From: Anaerolineaceae bacterium UBA2274
GTDB lineage: Bacteria > Chloroflexota > Anaerolineae > Anaerolineales > Anaerolineaceae
Direction: 5' to 3'
DNA length: 42,664 nucleotides
Assembly (NCBI GenBank): GCA_002347705.1
Contig: DDWY01000099.1
Location: 4,177-46,840, forward strand
Part shown: piece by piece, positions 31,912 to 40,465 of the stretch
Layout of the letters: the number at the start of each line of letters is the position of its first letter
How positions within the stretch are numbered: position 1 is the first letter of the stretch
The notes under the pieces: model-generated
The model's input: the letters and a program-made list of their open reading frames with translations, nothing else
Databases searched by the model: none
Told to the model about the DNA's origin: nothing
Program-made: the position numbers and the translations under genes

Positions 31912-32729
31912 CATTCATCCAATCGCTGATCCTGGGGATCGTGCAGGGACTGACTGAATTCCTGCCTGTCAGTTCCTCGGCGCATCTGGTGCTGGTACCA
32001 TTCGTGCTCAACTGGACGCTCGACCCGACCAAAGCCTTTATTTTTGACGTGCTGGTGCAGCTTGGTACCCTGGTGGCGGTGATCGCCTACTTCTGGAAGG
32101 ATTTAGTGGCAATTTTCAAGGCCGTGATTGCCGGCATCCGCGACAGGAAGCCTTTCGAAGCAGCCAATTCACGCCTCGGCTGGTTTATCGTTTTGGCTAC
32201 CATCCCGGCAGGTTTGGGGGGATTGCTGCTGAAAAGCAAGGTGGAAGCAGCCTTTGCGAACCCGGTTATGACCGCAGTACTGCTATTCGTAACAGCGATT
32301 ATGCTGACCCTGGCAGAGATTTTTTCTCGCAAAGAGCGCGACCTCGAAAGTATCACCGCCCTCGATGCAGTGATCATTGGTTTCTTCCAATTGTTGGCAA
32401 TCTTCCCGGGCATTTCCCGCTCCGGCGCGACCATCAGCGGTGGTTTGAGCCGCGGGTTGAAGCGCGAGGCAGCCGCCAGGTTCGCCTTCCTGATGTCCAT
32501 CCCGGTGATGTTGGCAGCCGGGCTGCTCTCTGTGCTGGACCTGGTAAAAATCCCTGATTTGGGCAGCTTCCTGCCGGTGTTGAGCATCGGATTTATCGCG
32601 GCATTAGCGGTCGGATACCTGAGCATCCGCTGGCTTTTGAACTTCCTTAAATCCCGCTCGCTGATCCCCTTTGCAGGATATTGCGCGGTGGTCTCAGTGC
32701 TGACAATCTTCGTAGCCTATTTCCGCTAA
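31908..32729 (+). CDS. uppP: Undecaprenyl-diphosphatase
   Basis: The 273-residue membrane protein of the BacA/UppP family dephosphorylates undecaprenyl diphosphate to recycle the lipid carrier for peptidoglycan and other polymers. The two active-site motifs are present: GLTEFLPVSSSAHL (14-27) and FPGISRSGATISGGL. Around eight hydrophobic segments are visible. The start codon overlaps the tgt stop (ATGA). Together with alr upstream it places cell-wall precursor functions in this part of the window. Confidence 0.95.
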   Translation: MTFIQSLILGIVQGLTEFLPVSSSAHLVLVPFVLNWTLDPTKAFIFDVLVQLGTLVAVIAYFWKDLVAIFKAVIAGIRDRKPFEAANSRLGWFIVLATIPAGLGGLLLKSKVEAAFANPVMTAVLLFVTAIMLTLAEIFSRKERDLESITALDAVIIGFFQLLAIFPGISRSGATISGGLSRGLKREAAARFAFLMSIPVMLAAGLLSVLDLVKIPDLGSFLPVLSIGFIAALAVGYLSIRWLLNFLKSRSLIPFAGYCAVVSVLTIFVAYFR

Positions 32730-33547
32730 GCCTTTTTTGGCTGGCTGGCAAGAAACAGACCGGTTTCCTTGCGGATCAGGATACCGCCCGATTGGCCAAT
32801 GCGAGCCTGGAAGAATACACGCATTGCATCCCTCTTATCCAGCGGAATGAGCTGCTGCACTCTGGGTAAGGAGAAGGCGTAATCCACCAAAGGCTGGGCT
32901 TCCGTGACCCATAAATCGCCCGAATAGAGCTTCTTTTCAACCTCTCCAAACCACGCCTGGAGTTGTTCCGCGCCATTGAACAGGTTAAACTTGAGCGACA
33001 TGGTGTGCAAACCACCGTACTCAGGCCAAAACTCCGTCAGCAGCAGATCGAGATCCACCATGTAATTTGCGCCGTTGGTGGCAGCCATCATCGCGCCGCC
33101 AGGCTTGAGCACGCGCGTCACTTCCATAAGGGTCTGATCGATATCCGGCACATGATAGAGCATGTGGTTAGCAGTCACGAAATCGAAACTGTTATCCTCA
33201 AATTCAAGCTTGGCGGCATCCATACAGAGCAAAGTGAAACGTTTATCTTTCTGCAGGTCAGCCCGGGCTTCTGCCAGCATGCCTGCTGAAAGATCAGTGA
33301 GAACAATCCTTGCCTCCGATGCGAAACGATGCTGATTAGCCCGCCACTGGGTGGCATTACCACAGCCCAGCGCCAGCAGGCGTTTGCCGCTCAGGTCAGG
33401 AAGGTGCTCAAAGATGAAGTCCTCCCAGGCCTGAGTGCTTTTGGTAAAGCGCTTGTGGATCTGGATGCGGGCGTTGAGGTTATTGGCACTGCCGTACTGC
33501 ACCTGGCGCAGATAATCCCGATCGGTACTGAAGGAATCCGGATCCAT
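32726..33547 (-). CDS. Class I SAM-dependent methyltransferase
   Basis: The 273-residue protein has a Rossmann methyltransferase core: motif I LLALGCGNATQW (57-68), the ribose-binding acidic end of strand 2 in IVLTDLSAGML, FDFVTANHMLYHVPD and LKPGGAMMAATNG. It is a Methyltransf_11/25-type small-molecule or lipid methyltransferase; the substrate is unknown. ATG at 33547 is chosen, 8 bases after the stop of the aminotransferase gene on the same strand. The longer frame to 33649 overlaps that gene and adds unrelated residues. It ends tail to tail with uppP, overlapping by four bases. Confidence 0.85.
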   Translation of the reverse strand: MDPDSFSTDRDYLRQVQYGSANNLNARIQIHKRFTKSTQAWEDFIFEHLPDLSGKRLLALGCGNATQWRANQHRFASEARIVLTDLSAGMLAEARADLQKDKRFTLLCMDAAKLEFEDNSFDFVTANHMLYHVPDIDQTLMEVTRVLKPGGAMMAATNGANYMVDLDLLLTEFWPEYGGLHTMSLKFNLFNGAEQLQAWFGEVEKKLYSGDLWVTEAQPLVDYAFSLPRVQQLIPLDKRDAMRVFFQARIGQSGGILIRKETGLFLASQPKKA

Positions 33548-33555
33548 GAGCCGTC

Positions 33556-34707
33556 TCAGCGGGTTGCCAAGGCAGCCTGCATGCGATTTACCGCCTCCTG
33601 CATGTTTGCGCGTGTAGTGCCAAAGTTGAAACGCACAAAGTCGCGGCATTGGGGACCAAAGGTGAGACCTTCATTCAAGCCAATGCGCGCCTCGCGCAGG
33701 AAGAATTCATAAGGCGCTTCGGTTAATCCCAGCTCGCTGCAATCCAGCCATCCCAGGAAGGTGGCTTCGGGTTTGTTCCAATGGATGCCCTTTAGCTGGC
33801 TGTGAAGGGCATCATCCAGGAAATCACGGTTTTCCTGCAGATAGTGATTCTGTTCAAACAACCACTCATCGCCTTCGGCGTAAGCCGCATGTGCAGCCGT
33901 CAAAGCCAGCACGCCCGGACAGCCAACCAATCCGCTGCAGAATTCGTGGAATCTGTCCATCAGTTCGGGATTCTGGATGATATAGACTGAAGCATGCAGC
34001 CCAGCTATGTTGAAAGTTTTGCTTGGTGCCATGAAGGTGATGGTGTTCGCCGCCACTTCGGGGGAGAGCGAAGCGATTGGAATATGTTTATGACCATCGA
34101 AGAGAATATCGCAGTGGATCTCATCGGAGATGATCAAAACCTTATTCCGCAGGCAGATCTCGGCTAATTGTGTCAATTCTTCCCGGGTGAAGACTCTACC
34201 GGTAGGGTTCTGCGGATTGCAGAGGATGAAGGCGCGCACATTTTCGCTGATGAGCTGCTGCTCAAAGCGCTCAAAGTCGAGGTAATAGGATCCATCCTGC
34301 TGCTGGAGGAGAGGATTTTGGACGCCCTTCAGTCTTGCCGAATAAGGCGCGCCAATAAATGGCGGATAGGCAGGTGTTTGGTAAATCACTGCTTCGCCGG
34401 GTTCGCAGAAGGAGCGGATCGCAGCATTAAAGCCGGTCACGATGCCCGGGATATAACCAATCTGGGAGACTTTAACGTCCCAATCATAGAGACGCTTCAA
34501 TCGTTCGAGGACGGTTCGGTCCAGTTCCTTGGGGGGAGCGCCATAACCGAAGATGCCGTGATTGACCCTCTCATGCAGAGCGCTTATAACTGCCTCGGGG
34601 CACTTAAAGTCCGTATCCGCCACCCACAATGGCAAAACATCTTCATCAAAACGATTCCACTTGATACATTCAGAATTACGACGGTCAATTACCCGGTTAA
34701 AGTCCAT
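33556..34707 (-). CDS. MalY/PatB family PLP-dependent aminotransferase / C-S lyase
   Basis: The 383-residue fold-type I PLP protein has FGYGAPP near residue 53, NPQNPTGR (164-171), ISDEIHCD with Asp195, and SKTFNIAGLHAS with Schiff-base Lys230. The N-terminus (RRNSECIKWNRFDEDVLPLWVADTDF pattern) and the DEIH motif match the MalY/PatB cystathionine beta-lyase subgroup, which removes sulphur from cystathionine or cysteine conjugates. A plain aminotransferase is possible. ATG at 34707 follows AAAAGGAGAAATCT, an excellent ribosome site. It is probably co-transcribed with the methyltransferase downstream. Confidence 0.88.
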   Translation of the reverse strand: MDFNRVIDRRNSECIKWNRFDEDVLPLWVADTDFKCPEAVISALHERVNHGIFGYGAPPKELDRTVLERLKRLYDWDVKVSQIGYIPGIVTGFNAAIRSFCEPGEAVIYQTPAYPPFIGAPYSARLKGVQNPLLQQQDGSYYLDFERFEQQLISENVRAFILCNPQNPTGRVFTREELTQLAEICLRNKVLIISDEIHCDILFDGHKHIPIASLSPEVAANTITFMAPSKTFNIAGLHASVYIIQNPELMDRFHEFCSGLVGCPGVLALTAAHAAYAEGDEWLFEQNHYLQENRDFLDDALHSQLKGIHWNKPEATFLGWLDCSELGLTEAPYEFFLREARIGLNEGLTFGPQCRDFVRFNFGTTRANMQEAVNRMQAALATR

Positions 34708-34767
34708 AGATTTCTCCTTTTGGTAATTCTAAACCCAGACCAGCCGAAATGGTTAAGGTTGCTACCC

Positions 34768-34825
34768 AGGTCAACTGAAATGTTACCGAGATGCTATCGT
34801 TAGGTCAAAAGAAAATGTTACCGAG
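34768..34825 (+). repeat. Direct repeats at the left end of a decayed insertion sequence
   Basis: AGGTCAACTGAAATGTTACC (from 34768) and AGGTCAAAAGAAAATGTTAC (from 34802) are near-identical units, both followed by CGAG, lying just before the transposase remnant. Repeated terminal motifs of this kind are typical transposase binding sites. Confidence 0.5.
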
Positions 34826-34831
34826 GTAGCG

Positions 34832-35334
34832 ATGGCAGAAACGGATCCAATGACAGTTAGTGAACGACGCAAGTATATTCACAAGATCTGGGGCGGTACA
34901 GAGACAGCCCAAGGTCGGAAAACAGCCAACTTCTCAATGAAGCAGAAAAAGTTACCGGCTTGCACCGAAAATCCATTTTGCGTATTCTGAACAGGCGCCT
35001 CTCCAGAAAGCCGAGGGCCACAAACCGGGCAAATAGCTATGGTCCGATTGTGGCGGATGCGGTCAGGAAGATAGCCAAAAGCCTGGATTATGTCTGTGCT
35101 GAGAGACTCAAACCCAATCCGGTTTGGATGGTTGAATTATTGCAGAGCCACGGAGAGCTTTGCCTGGATGGTGATCTGACAAGGAAGCAAACCACAATCA
35201 AAAGAATCCCCTGGGATATCTGTTTGCCCGGGTCACTTCGAAATCAATACTGTCCATCATTAACGGGACGAATTAGTTCAACTTTACAAAGGTTGATGCC
35301 ATATACCCCCAAGCACAAGAGCCAAGGTTGGTAG
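34832..35334 (+). pseudogene. Decayed DDE/integrase-type transposase, N-terminal part
   Basis: ATG at 34832 opens MAETDPMTVSERRKYIHKIW and then loses frame near 34892. The sequence continues in another frame with LHRKSILRILNRRLSRKPR, SYGPIVADAVRKIAKSLDYV and HGELCLDGDLTRK up to about 35200. This resembles the helix-turn-helix N-terminal half of integrase-core (rve) transposases common in Chloroflexota. After about 35205 the similarity stops and no DDE catalytic domain is found, so the element is frameshifted and truncated. An open frame at 34960-35334 is part of this remnant. Confidence 0.6.
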
Positions 35335-35685
35335 AAGCAAAAGGAAGAACAAAATGCTTTTAATCCCAGGACTTGTTCCATATCTTTGAGAACCAGAGAA
35401 CCTTACTCAAACAGAATCCGTCTCGCTCTATCAGTATTCCCTCAAAACTTGAGTTTCATTTTCCGTTTATCTCTTTTATCCTCGAGTGTCCAAGGTATTT
35501 GGCTATCCTACACAACACAATCGCCATAGCCTTTAGAAATCGGGTCTTTAGAAATCTTTAGAAATCGGGTGTAATTCTGGTTTCTTTTTTGATATAATGA
35601 AAAGTCGGCATTTAAGAAAACCTTATTGCCCTTAAAATACCGCCTGGTGCCGGTCACCACGCTTGATAACAGGAAGGTCACACAC
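35335..35685. other. Intergenic region before the EF-G-like gene
   Basis: No gene was found. CTTTAGAAATC occurs three times in 36 bases (35530-35540, 35545-35555, 35555-35565), just upstream of TATAAT at 35593-35598. That hexamer is the probable -10 element for the EF-G-like gene (5' UTR of about 80 bases); the -35 is not clear. Confidence 0.5.
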
Positions 35686-37752
35686 ATGAAAGAATATTCA
35701 ACCGCCTCTATTCGCAACATCGTTCTTGCTTCCCATAGCAATTCTGGTAAAACAATTTTAGCGGAGAGCCTGCTGCACTTCACGGGTGCTACCACCCGTT
35801 TGGGCACCATCGAAGACAAAACCACTGTTTCTGACTTTGACGAAGAAGAACAGCGCCGTGGCATCTCACTCTTCGCCACCGTTTTGCCGGTTATCTATAA
35901 GGATCTAAAAATCAACCTGCTCGACACTCCCGGTTATACTGATTTTGTTGGAGAGGTTGTTTCAGCAATGCGCGTTGCGGACTGTGCCTTAATTCTGGTT
36001 GATTCCGTTGGCGGTCTCGAAGTAGGCACCGAAGTTGCCCTACAGTATGCTGATACCTTCGGTATTCCAAAAATCATGGTCATCAACAAGATGGATCGTG
36101 ATAACGCCAATTATCAGAAAGCTCTCAAATCTGTTGAGGATCAAATTGAATCCCGCCTGATTCCGATGCAATTACCGATGGGCGAAAAAGCCGACTTCAA
36201 GGGTGTGATTGACCTGATTACTATGAAAGCCTATGAAGGTGATGGGAAAAAAGTGTTAGACATCCCTGCTAATCTCCGGGCTGAAGCAGAAGAAGCCCGC
36301 ACACAATTAGTGGAAGCCGCCGCCGAAGGGGAAGACAGCCTGCTTGAAAAATACTTTGAGAATGGCGACCTTACCCCCGAAGAAACCGTCCAGGGTCTGC
36401 GCAAAGCGATGCAAAACAGCAACATCATCCCCGTACTGGTGGCAGCTGGTGGTCGCAATATTGGTATCCAGCCGCTGTTGGATGCTCTTGTAACGCTCGC
36501 GCCAAGCCCTGCTGAGTTACCCGCGGTCAAAGCCCAAACCCCCAAGGGCGAAATTGAACTCAACTATAAAGATGCCGGACCTCTCGCCGCTTACGTTTGG
36601 AAGACAACCGCTGACCCATTCGTTGGGCGCCAGACCTTTTTCAAGGTCTACTCCGGTGTGGTCACCTCTGACTCGCGCGTTTGGAACGCAAACAAGGGCG
36701 AGGAAGAACGTCTTGCCGGTGTTCAGGTTCCTTTCGGTAAGGACATGCTGCCCGTAAGCGTGATACACAGCGGTGATATCGGCGCGGTAGCAAAGCTGAG
36801 CGTCACCACCACAGGCGACACTCTCACAAGTAAAGAAAACCCTATCACCCTGCCCGTCCCCACCTACCCCAACGCGCTTTACCGTGTGGCAATCAGCCCC
36901 AAGACCCAGAGCGACGCAGCCAAGATGAGCCAGACTCTGACCCGCATCACGGAAGAAGACCTGACCCTCACCTGGGAAATGCAAGCTGCCACGCATCAGA
37001 CCTTGTTGTTTGGCATGGGCGATCAGCACATCGACGTAGCCCTGAAACGTATGGAGCAAAAGTTCCAGCTGAATCTGGCGACTCTTGAACCCAAAGTGCC
37101 CTACGAAGAGCACATCACCCGCGAAGCCAGCGCCACCTACCGTCACAAAAAACAGACCGGCGGTTCCGGGCAGTTTGGAGAAGTGTCACTCAAGGTCTTC
37201 CCGATTGAAGGTGAAGATTTTACCTTCTCGAACGATGTTTTTGGCGGCGCAATCTCCAACAACTACATGGGTCCGATCGAAAAAGGTATCCGCAGTGTTA
37301 TGAAGGAAGGCGTTGTGGCAGGCTATACAGTCCACAACGTGGGCGTATCGGTTGTGGATGGAAAAGAACACCCCGTTGACTCAAAACCAATCGCCTTTGA
37401 AATTGCCGGTCGCGAAGCCTTCAAGATCGCTTTCAAAGAAGCCAATCCTGTTCTGTATGAACCGATCATGCGCGTCGCGGTCACCGTCCCTGAAGCCAAC
37501 ATGGGCGATATCATGGGCGACCTCAACACCCGTCGCGCCCGCGTGCAGGGCATGGACACAGAGCATGGCAAATCCATCATCAAAGCTCACGTTCCGCTTT
37601 CGGAAATGATGCGCTACACCACCAACCTGCGCTCCATGACCGGCGGTCGCGGCTTGTTTACGATGGAATTTGACCACTACGAAATGGTCCCCACCCAGAT
37701 GGCGCGCGAGATCATGGACGCCCGACAGAAAGAACTGCACGAGAGCGAGTAG
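35686..37752 (+). CDS. Elongation factor G-like translational GTPase (EF-G2 type)
   Basis: The 688-residue protein has the full EF-G domain set. GTPase motifs are SHSNSGKT (16-23, G1 with Ser where most have Gly), a switch region DFDEEEQRRGIS, DTPGYTDF (G3) and NKMD (G4). Domains II-V follow, including GSGQFGEVSL and the C-terminal region NTRRARVQGMD. The divergent G1, and the threonine-free switch I pattern (TTVSDFDEEEQRRGISL), place it with the EF-G-like/FusA2 paralogues rather than main EF-G. Its exact role (translocation back-up, ribosome recycling or stress) is not known. ATG at 35686 is chosen because AGGAAGG (35671-35677) is well spaced; the open frame to 35626 has no such site. It has its own terminator. 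Confidence 0.85.
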   Translation: MKEYSTASIRNIVLASHSNSGKTILAESLLHFTGATTRLGTIEDKTTVSDFDEEEQRRGISLFATVLPVIYKDLKINLLDTPGYTDFVGEVVSAMRVADCALILVDSVGGLEVGTEVALQYADTFGIPKIMVINKMDRDNANYQKALKSVEDQIESRLIPMQLPMGEKADFKGVIDLITMKAYEGDGKKVLDIPANLRAEAEEARTQLVEAAAEGEDSLLEKYFENGDLTPEETVQGLRKAMQNSNIIPVLVAAGGRNIGIQPLLDALVTLAPSPAELPAVKAQTPKGEIELNYKDAGPLAAYVWKTTADPFVGRQTFFKVYSGVVTSDSRVWNANKGEEERLAGVQVPFGKDMLPVSVIHSGDIGAVAKLSVTTTGDTLTSKENPITLPVPTYPNALYRVAISPKTQSDAAKMSQTLTRITEEDLTLTWEMQAATHQTLLFGMGDQHIDVALKRMEQKFQLNLATLEPKVPYEEHITREASATYRHKKQTGGSGQFGEVSLKVFPIEGEDFTFSNDVFGGAISNNYMGPIEKGIRSVMKEGVVAGYTVHNVGVSVVDGKEHPVDSKPIAFEIAGREAFKIAFKEANPVLYEPIMRVAVTVPEANMGDIMGDLNTRRARVQGMDTEHGKSIIKAHVPLSEMMRYTTNLRSMTGGRGLFTMEFDHYEMVPTQMAREIMDARQKELHESE

Positions 37753-37770
37753 ATACTCTACTGGAACACA

Positions 37771-37805
37771 AGGCTGGCTGAAAAGTCAGCCTCTTTTTTT
37801 GTTTT
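37771..37805 (+). terminator. Intrinsic terminator after the EF-G-like gene
   Basis: AGGCTG (37771-37776) pairs with CAGCCT (37787-37792), followed by CTTTTTTTG and more T. Confidence 0.8.
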
Positions 37806-37846
37806 TAGCAGGGCTTTTCAGGCAGGTGAGACTGTTTGATTTTTAA

Positions 37847-38710
37847 TCAGACTTGATCCACAAACTCGTACTGGTGATAGTCGCATACTGGCTGGTAGCC
37901 GATTTCCTGGTAGATTTTGTTGCTGGTGGGGTTGGAGAGGTCGGTGAAGAGATTGGTCAGCTCGTAACCGCGCGCGAGGAGCTCTTTTGACACCTCTGCC
38001 ACCAGAGCCCTGGCGTAGCCCTTCCGGCGATAGCGAGGAGGGGTGTACACGCCACCCACACAGATGCTTTTGATTTGCGGACGGTTTGCAATCGTGATGC
38101 TGACCAGCTTACCCCCCTCCACCCAGAAGAAAGTGCGCTTCAATCGGATGTTTTCAAGCTCAGATTCCGCCGTGCTCAGTCTGTGGGGTCCCAAAATGAC
38201 TTCTTCGGCCATGGCATTGTGCATGTCAGCCGCGATCTGGGCATCCGATTCTTCTGCGATCTTCATTCTGCCCGCTGGATAATCGATTGGTAAAACCTGC
38301 CACAGTTCATACGCCCGCGTGTTCACGATCCGCCGCGCCAGTTGCCCGGTTTTCTCCTGCCAGATTTGGGCAAAACAGTCGCTCACCTCATCTATGCCAT
38401 TCACGCCTGGCAAACGAAACCCCTTTTCGATCAGAAAATCGGCGAGTGCTTCTAGGGCAGGTTTATTCAGCGGTTCGCTCTGCACAATCAAGGCAAAAGG
38501 GGGCGTCATCAGTGCCGAAGCGCTTATTTTTCCGCTTTCGTCTCTGACCACAGCCATAAACGGCATCGCCTCACCATAAGCGTGCAAGTTAGACTTCAGG
38601 CGCAGGGACAATCCCAGGATCAGGTTGTTGCGTGTTTCAGCAGCTTCCCAGAGGTGGTGCGCCTGCTCGTAATAGGAACTGGCATTATCAAAGGATTTAA
38701 TCGAGAACAT
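37847..38710 (-). CDS. GNAT family N-acetyltransferase
   Basis: The 287-residue protein has a clear GNAT acetyl-CoA site near the C-terminus: VGGVYTPPRYRRKGYARALV (the R/Q-x-x-G-x-G/A pyrophosphate loop), then LFTDLSNPTSNKIYQEIGY. The N-terminal half is a second, degenerate GNAT-like fold. Substrate is unknown. ATG at 38710 follows AGAGAGGCAGAT. It is the last gene of the dnaG-rpoD-atl operon, 23 bases after atl. Confidence 0.82.
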   Translation of the reverse strand: MFSIKSFDNASSYYEQAHHLWEAAETRNNLILGLSLRLKSNLHAYGEAMPFMAVVRDESGKISASALMTPPFALIVQSEPLNKPALEALADFLIEKGFRLPGVNGIDEVSDCFAQIWQEKTGQLARRIVNTRAYELWQVLPIDYPAGRMKIAEESDAQIAADMHNAMAEEVILGPHRLSTAESELENIRLKRTFFWVEGGKLVSITIANRPQIKSICVGGVYTPPRYRRKGYARALVAEVSKELLARGYELTNLFTDLSNPTSNKIYQEIGYQPVCDYHQYEFVDQV

Positions 38711-38733
38711 ATCTGCCTCTCTTGGAAAATAGC

Positions 38734-39054
38734 TTACGGCTTCCAGCCAAACTCTGCCAGGTCGATCACGCCTTCAGCATTGAGACGCACGCCTTCATCC
38801 TCCAGCAAAGCGCGCTGAAGTGCCGCATCGGGTCCGGTGAGACTGATTTTGCCCTGCCGGTTGATCACGCGCTGCCAGGGCACCTGTCGGTCCTCCGTGT
38901 AGCGCAAAGAAGCCAGCGCAAAGCCAACAATCCTGCCGCTGCAGCCGCCCACTATTCCGCCAATTTGACCGTAGGTGGCAACTTTTCCAGCAGGAATTGC
39001 TTCCACTGAGTCAAAAATGCGCTGATGAAGCGTTGAGTGGTGTTCGGTTTTCAT
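38734..39054 (-). CDS. atl: Alkyltransferase-like protein (ATL)
   Basis: The 106-residue protein matches the DNA-binding domain of O6-alkylguanine-DNA alkyltransferase: IPAGKVATYGQIGGIVG, helix-turn-helix GRIVGFALASLRY and the active-site loop. The active-site PCHRV is replaced by PWQRV (residues 59-63), with Trp in place of the alkyl-accepting Cys. That is the defining mark of ATL proteins, which bind O6-alkylguanine, flip it out and hand it to nucleotide excision repair. It starts 3 bases after rpoD, with GGAAG as ribosome site within the end of rpoD. Confidence 0.88.
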   Translation of the reverse strand: MKTEHHSTLHQRIFDSVEAIPAGKVATYGQIGGIVGGCSGRIVGFALASLRYTEDRQVPWQRVINRQGKISLTGPDAALQRALLEDEGVRLNAEGVIDLAEFGWKP

Positions 39055-39057
39055 GGG

Positions 39058-40461
39058 TCAACTTCCAGGTAAATAATCCTTGAGTGAATTCCGGCGTTTT
39101 GGATCCCGCAGTTTACGCAGCGCTGAACTTTCGATCTGCCTGATGCGTTCACGCGTCAGACCAAAGTAGTTGCTGATCTCTTCCAGCGAATGATACACGC
39201 CGTCCTTCAGACCAAAACGCAATTCAAGCACATCTCGTTCACGCTCAGGCAAACTATCCAGAGATTCCCGCACGGAGTTGCGCAGACTGTCGCGCATAAC
39301 TTCTTCCATCGGTTCGATTGCGTCCAGGTCGGGGATATAGTCGCCCAAAGTACTGTTTTCCGCATCACCTACCGGGCTTTCCAGCGAGACGGGCTCCTCG
39401 GCTGACTTCAAGACCGCTTCCACTTTCTGGGTGGCTTCATCCCAACGATGCAGCAAATCCTTATCCGCCAGCTCGCGGCTCCCCTCGATCTCGAGGATTG
39501 CACTGACGTCTTCTTCTGAGAGAAAACCTGACTTAACTGCCATTTCAGCGAAGGTTGGGTCCCGACCCAGGATCTGCACCAGGCGGTGCTGGACTTTCAC
39601 CAATTTGCTGATGGATTCGACAATGTGTACCGGGATGCGGATGGTGCGCGCGTTCTCGTGGATATAGCGGGTGATTGCCTGGCGGATCCACCAGGTGGCA
39701 TAAGTGCTGAAGCGAAACCCTTTGGCAGGGTCGAACTTCTGGATGCCCCGCAGCAAGCCCATATTGCCCTCCTGGATAAGATCCTCCATGGCAATGCCTC
39801 TGTTGTTGTAGCGTTTCGCTATGCTGACCACCAGGCGAAGGTTGTATTCCACCAGTTTTTGGTTGGCAAAGTCAGCATTTTCCACGACCCGATCAATGCT
39901 GGTTTTTATTTCTGGTGGGCTGGCTTCCAGGTGTTGTAAGTCGGTGCCATTCGGCCAATTGAGGCTCAGTGGTTCAATCAAGCCCTCGGGCAGAATGTAT
40001 GCATTCTTGAAGAAACGCAGCAGATCGCGAGCCAGATCTTCCCAATGCTTGTCGCTGCCCCAACGAGGATCGTCAAGGTAGGTACGGATATATGGCGGAT
40101 TGGGCATCTCCATGCTTTGCTGGAAATGCTTGGCTTCATCCAACACCATCTTTATATCCGGTGCCGGATAGGAGAGCCTGGCTGCATCCATCTCCACCTG
40201 CGCCCAGGTAGTCTTCATGTCGGTTAAGATACTTTCCAAATTCAGGCCAGACTCACCTACCCGATAAAGATTCATCTGTTCATTCGCCTGAAAAACGATA
40301 GCCAGGTAAAATTCCTGCTCCGCCAGCAGCAGCTCTTCGCGGCTTATGTCCTGCAAGTAGAGTTGGATCGGATCGTCAACTATTTCGCCTCTTTGGATTT
40401 CAGGCTCTGTTTCAAGTTGATCGTCGCTCAGTTCAAAATCATCCGTGTTGTTTTCTGACAT
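39058..40461 (-). CDS. rpoD: RNA polymerase sigma-70 factor (group 1/2)
   Basis: The 467-residue protein has sigma region 1.2 (DDPIQLYLQDIS), a large acidic/hydrophobic non-conserved insertion, region 2 (NLRLVVSIAKRYNNRGIAMEDL, then LIQEGNMGLLRGIQKFDP, FSTYATWWIRQAITR), region 3 and region 4 (LPERERDVLELRFGL, then LTRERIRQIESSALRKLR). The completeness of regions 1.2-4 and the position just after dnaG, as in the macromolecular-synthesis operon, support a primary sigma factor. A group 2 paralogue cannot be excluded. Only 4 bases separate it from the dnaG stop. Confidence 0.9.
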   Translation of the reverse strand: MSENNTDDFELSDDQLETEPEIQRGEIVDDPIQLYLQDISREELLLAEQEFYLAIVFQANEQMNLYRVGESGLNLESILTDMKTTWAQVEMDAARLSYPAPDIKMVLDEAKHFQQSMEMPNPPYIRTYLDDPRWGSDKHWEDLARDLLRFFKNAYILPEGLIEPLSLNWPNGTDLQHLEASPPEIKTSIDRVVENADFANQKLVEYNLRLVVSIAKRYNNRGIAMEDLIQEGNMGLLRGIQKFDPAKGFRFSTYATWWIRQAITRYIHENARTIRIPVHIVESISKLVKVQHRLVQILGRDPTFAEMAVKSGFLSEEDVSAILEIEGSRELADKDLLHRWDEATQKVEAVLKSAEEPVSLESPVGDAENSTLGDYIPDLDAIEPMEEVMRDSLRNSVRESLDSLPERERDVLELRFGLKDGVYHSLEEISNYFGLTRERIRQIESSALRKLRDPKRRNSLKDYLPGS

Positions 40462-40465
40462 TTAC

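Noticed and set aside
34168..34803. Plus-strand frame of about 210 codons
   Set aside because: It is antisense to the MalY/PatB gene, which has strong motifs and a ribosome site.
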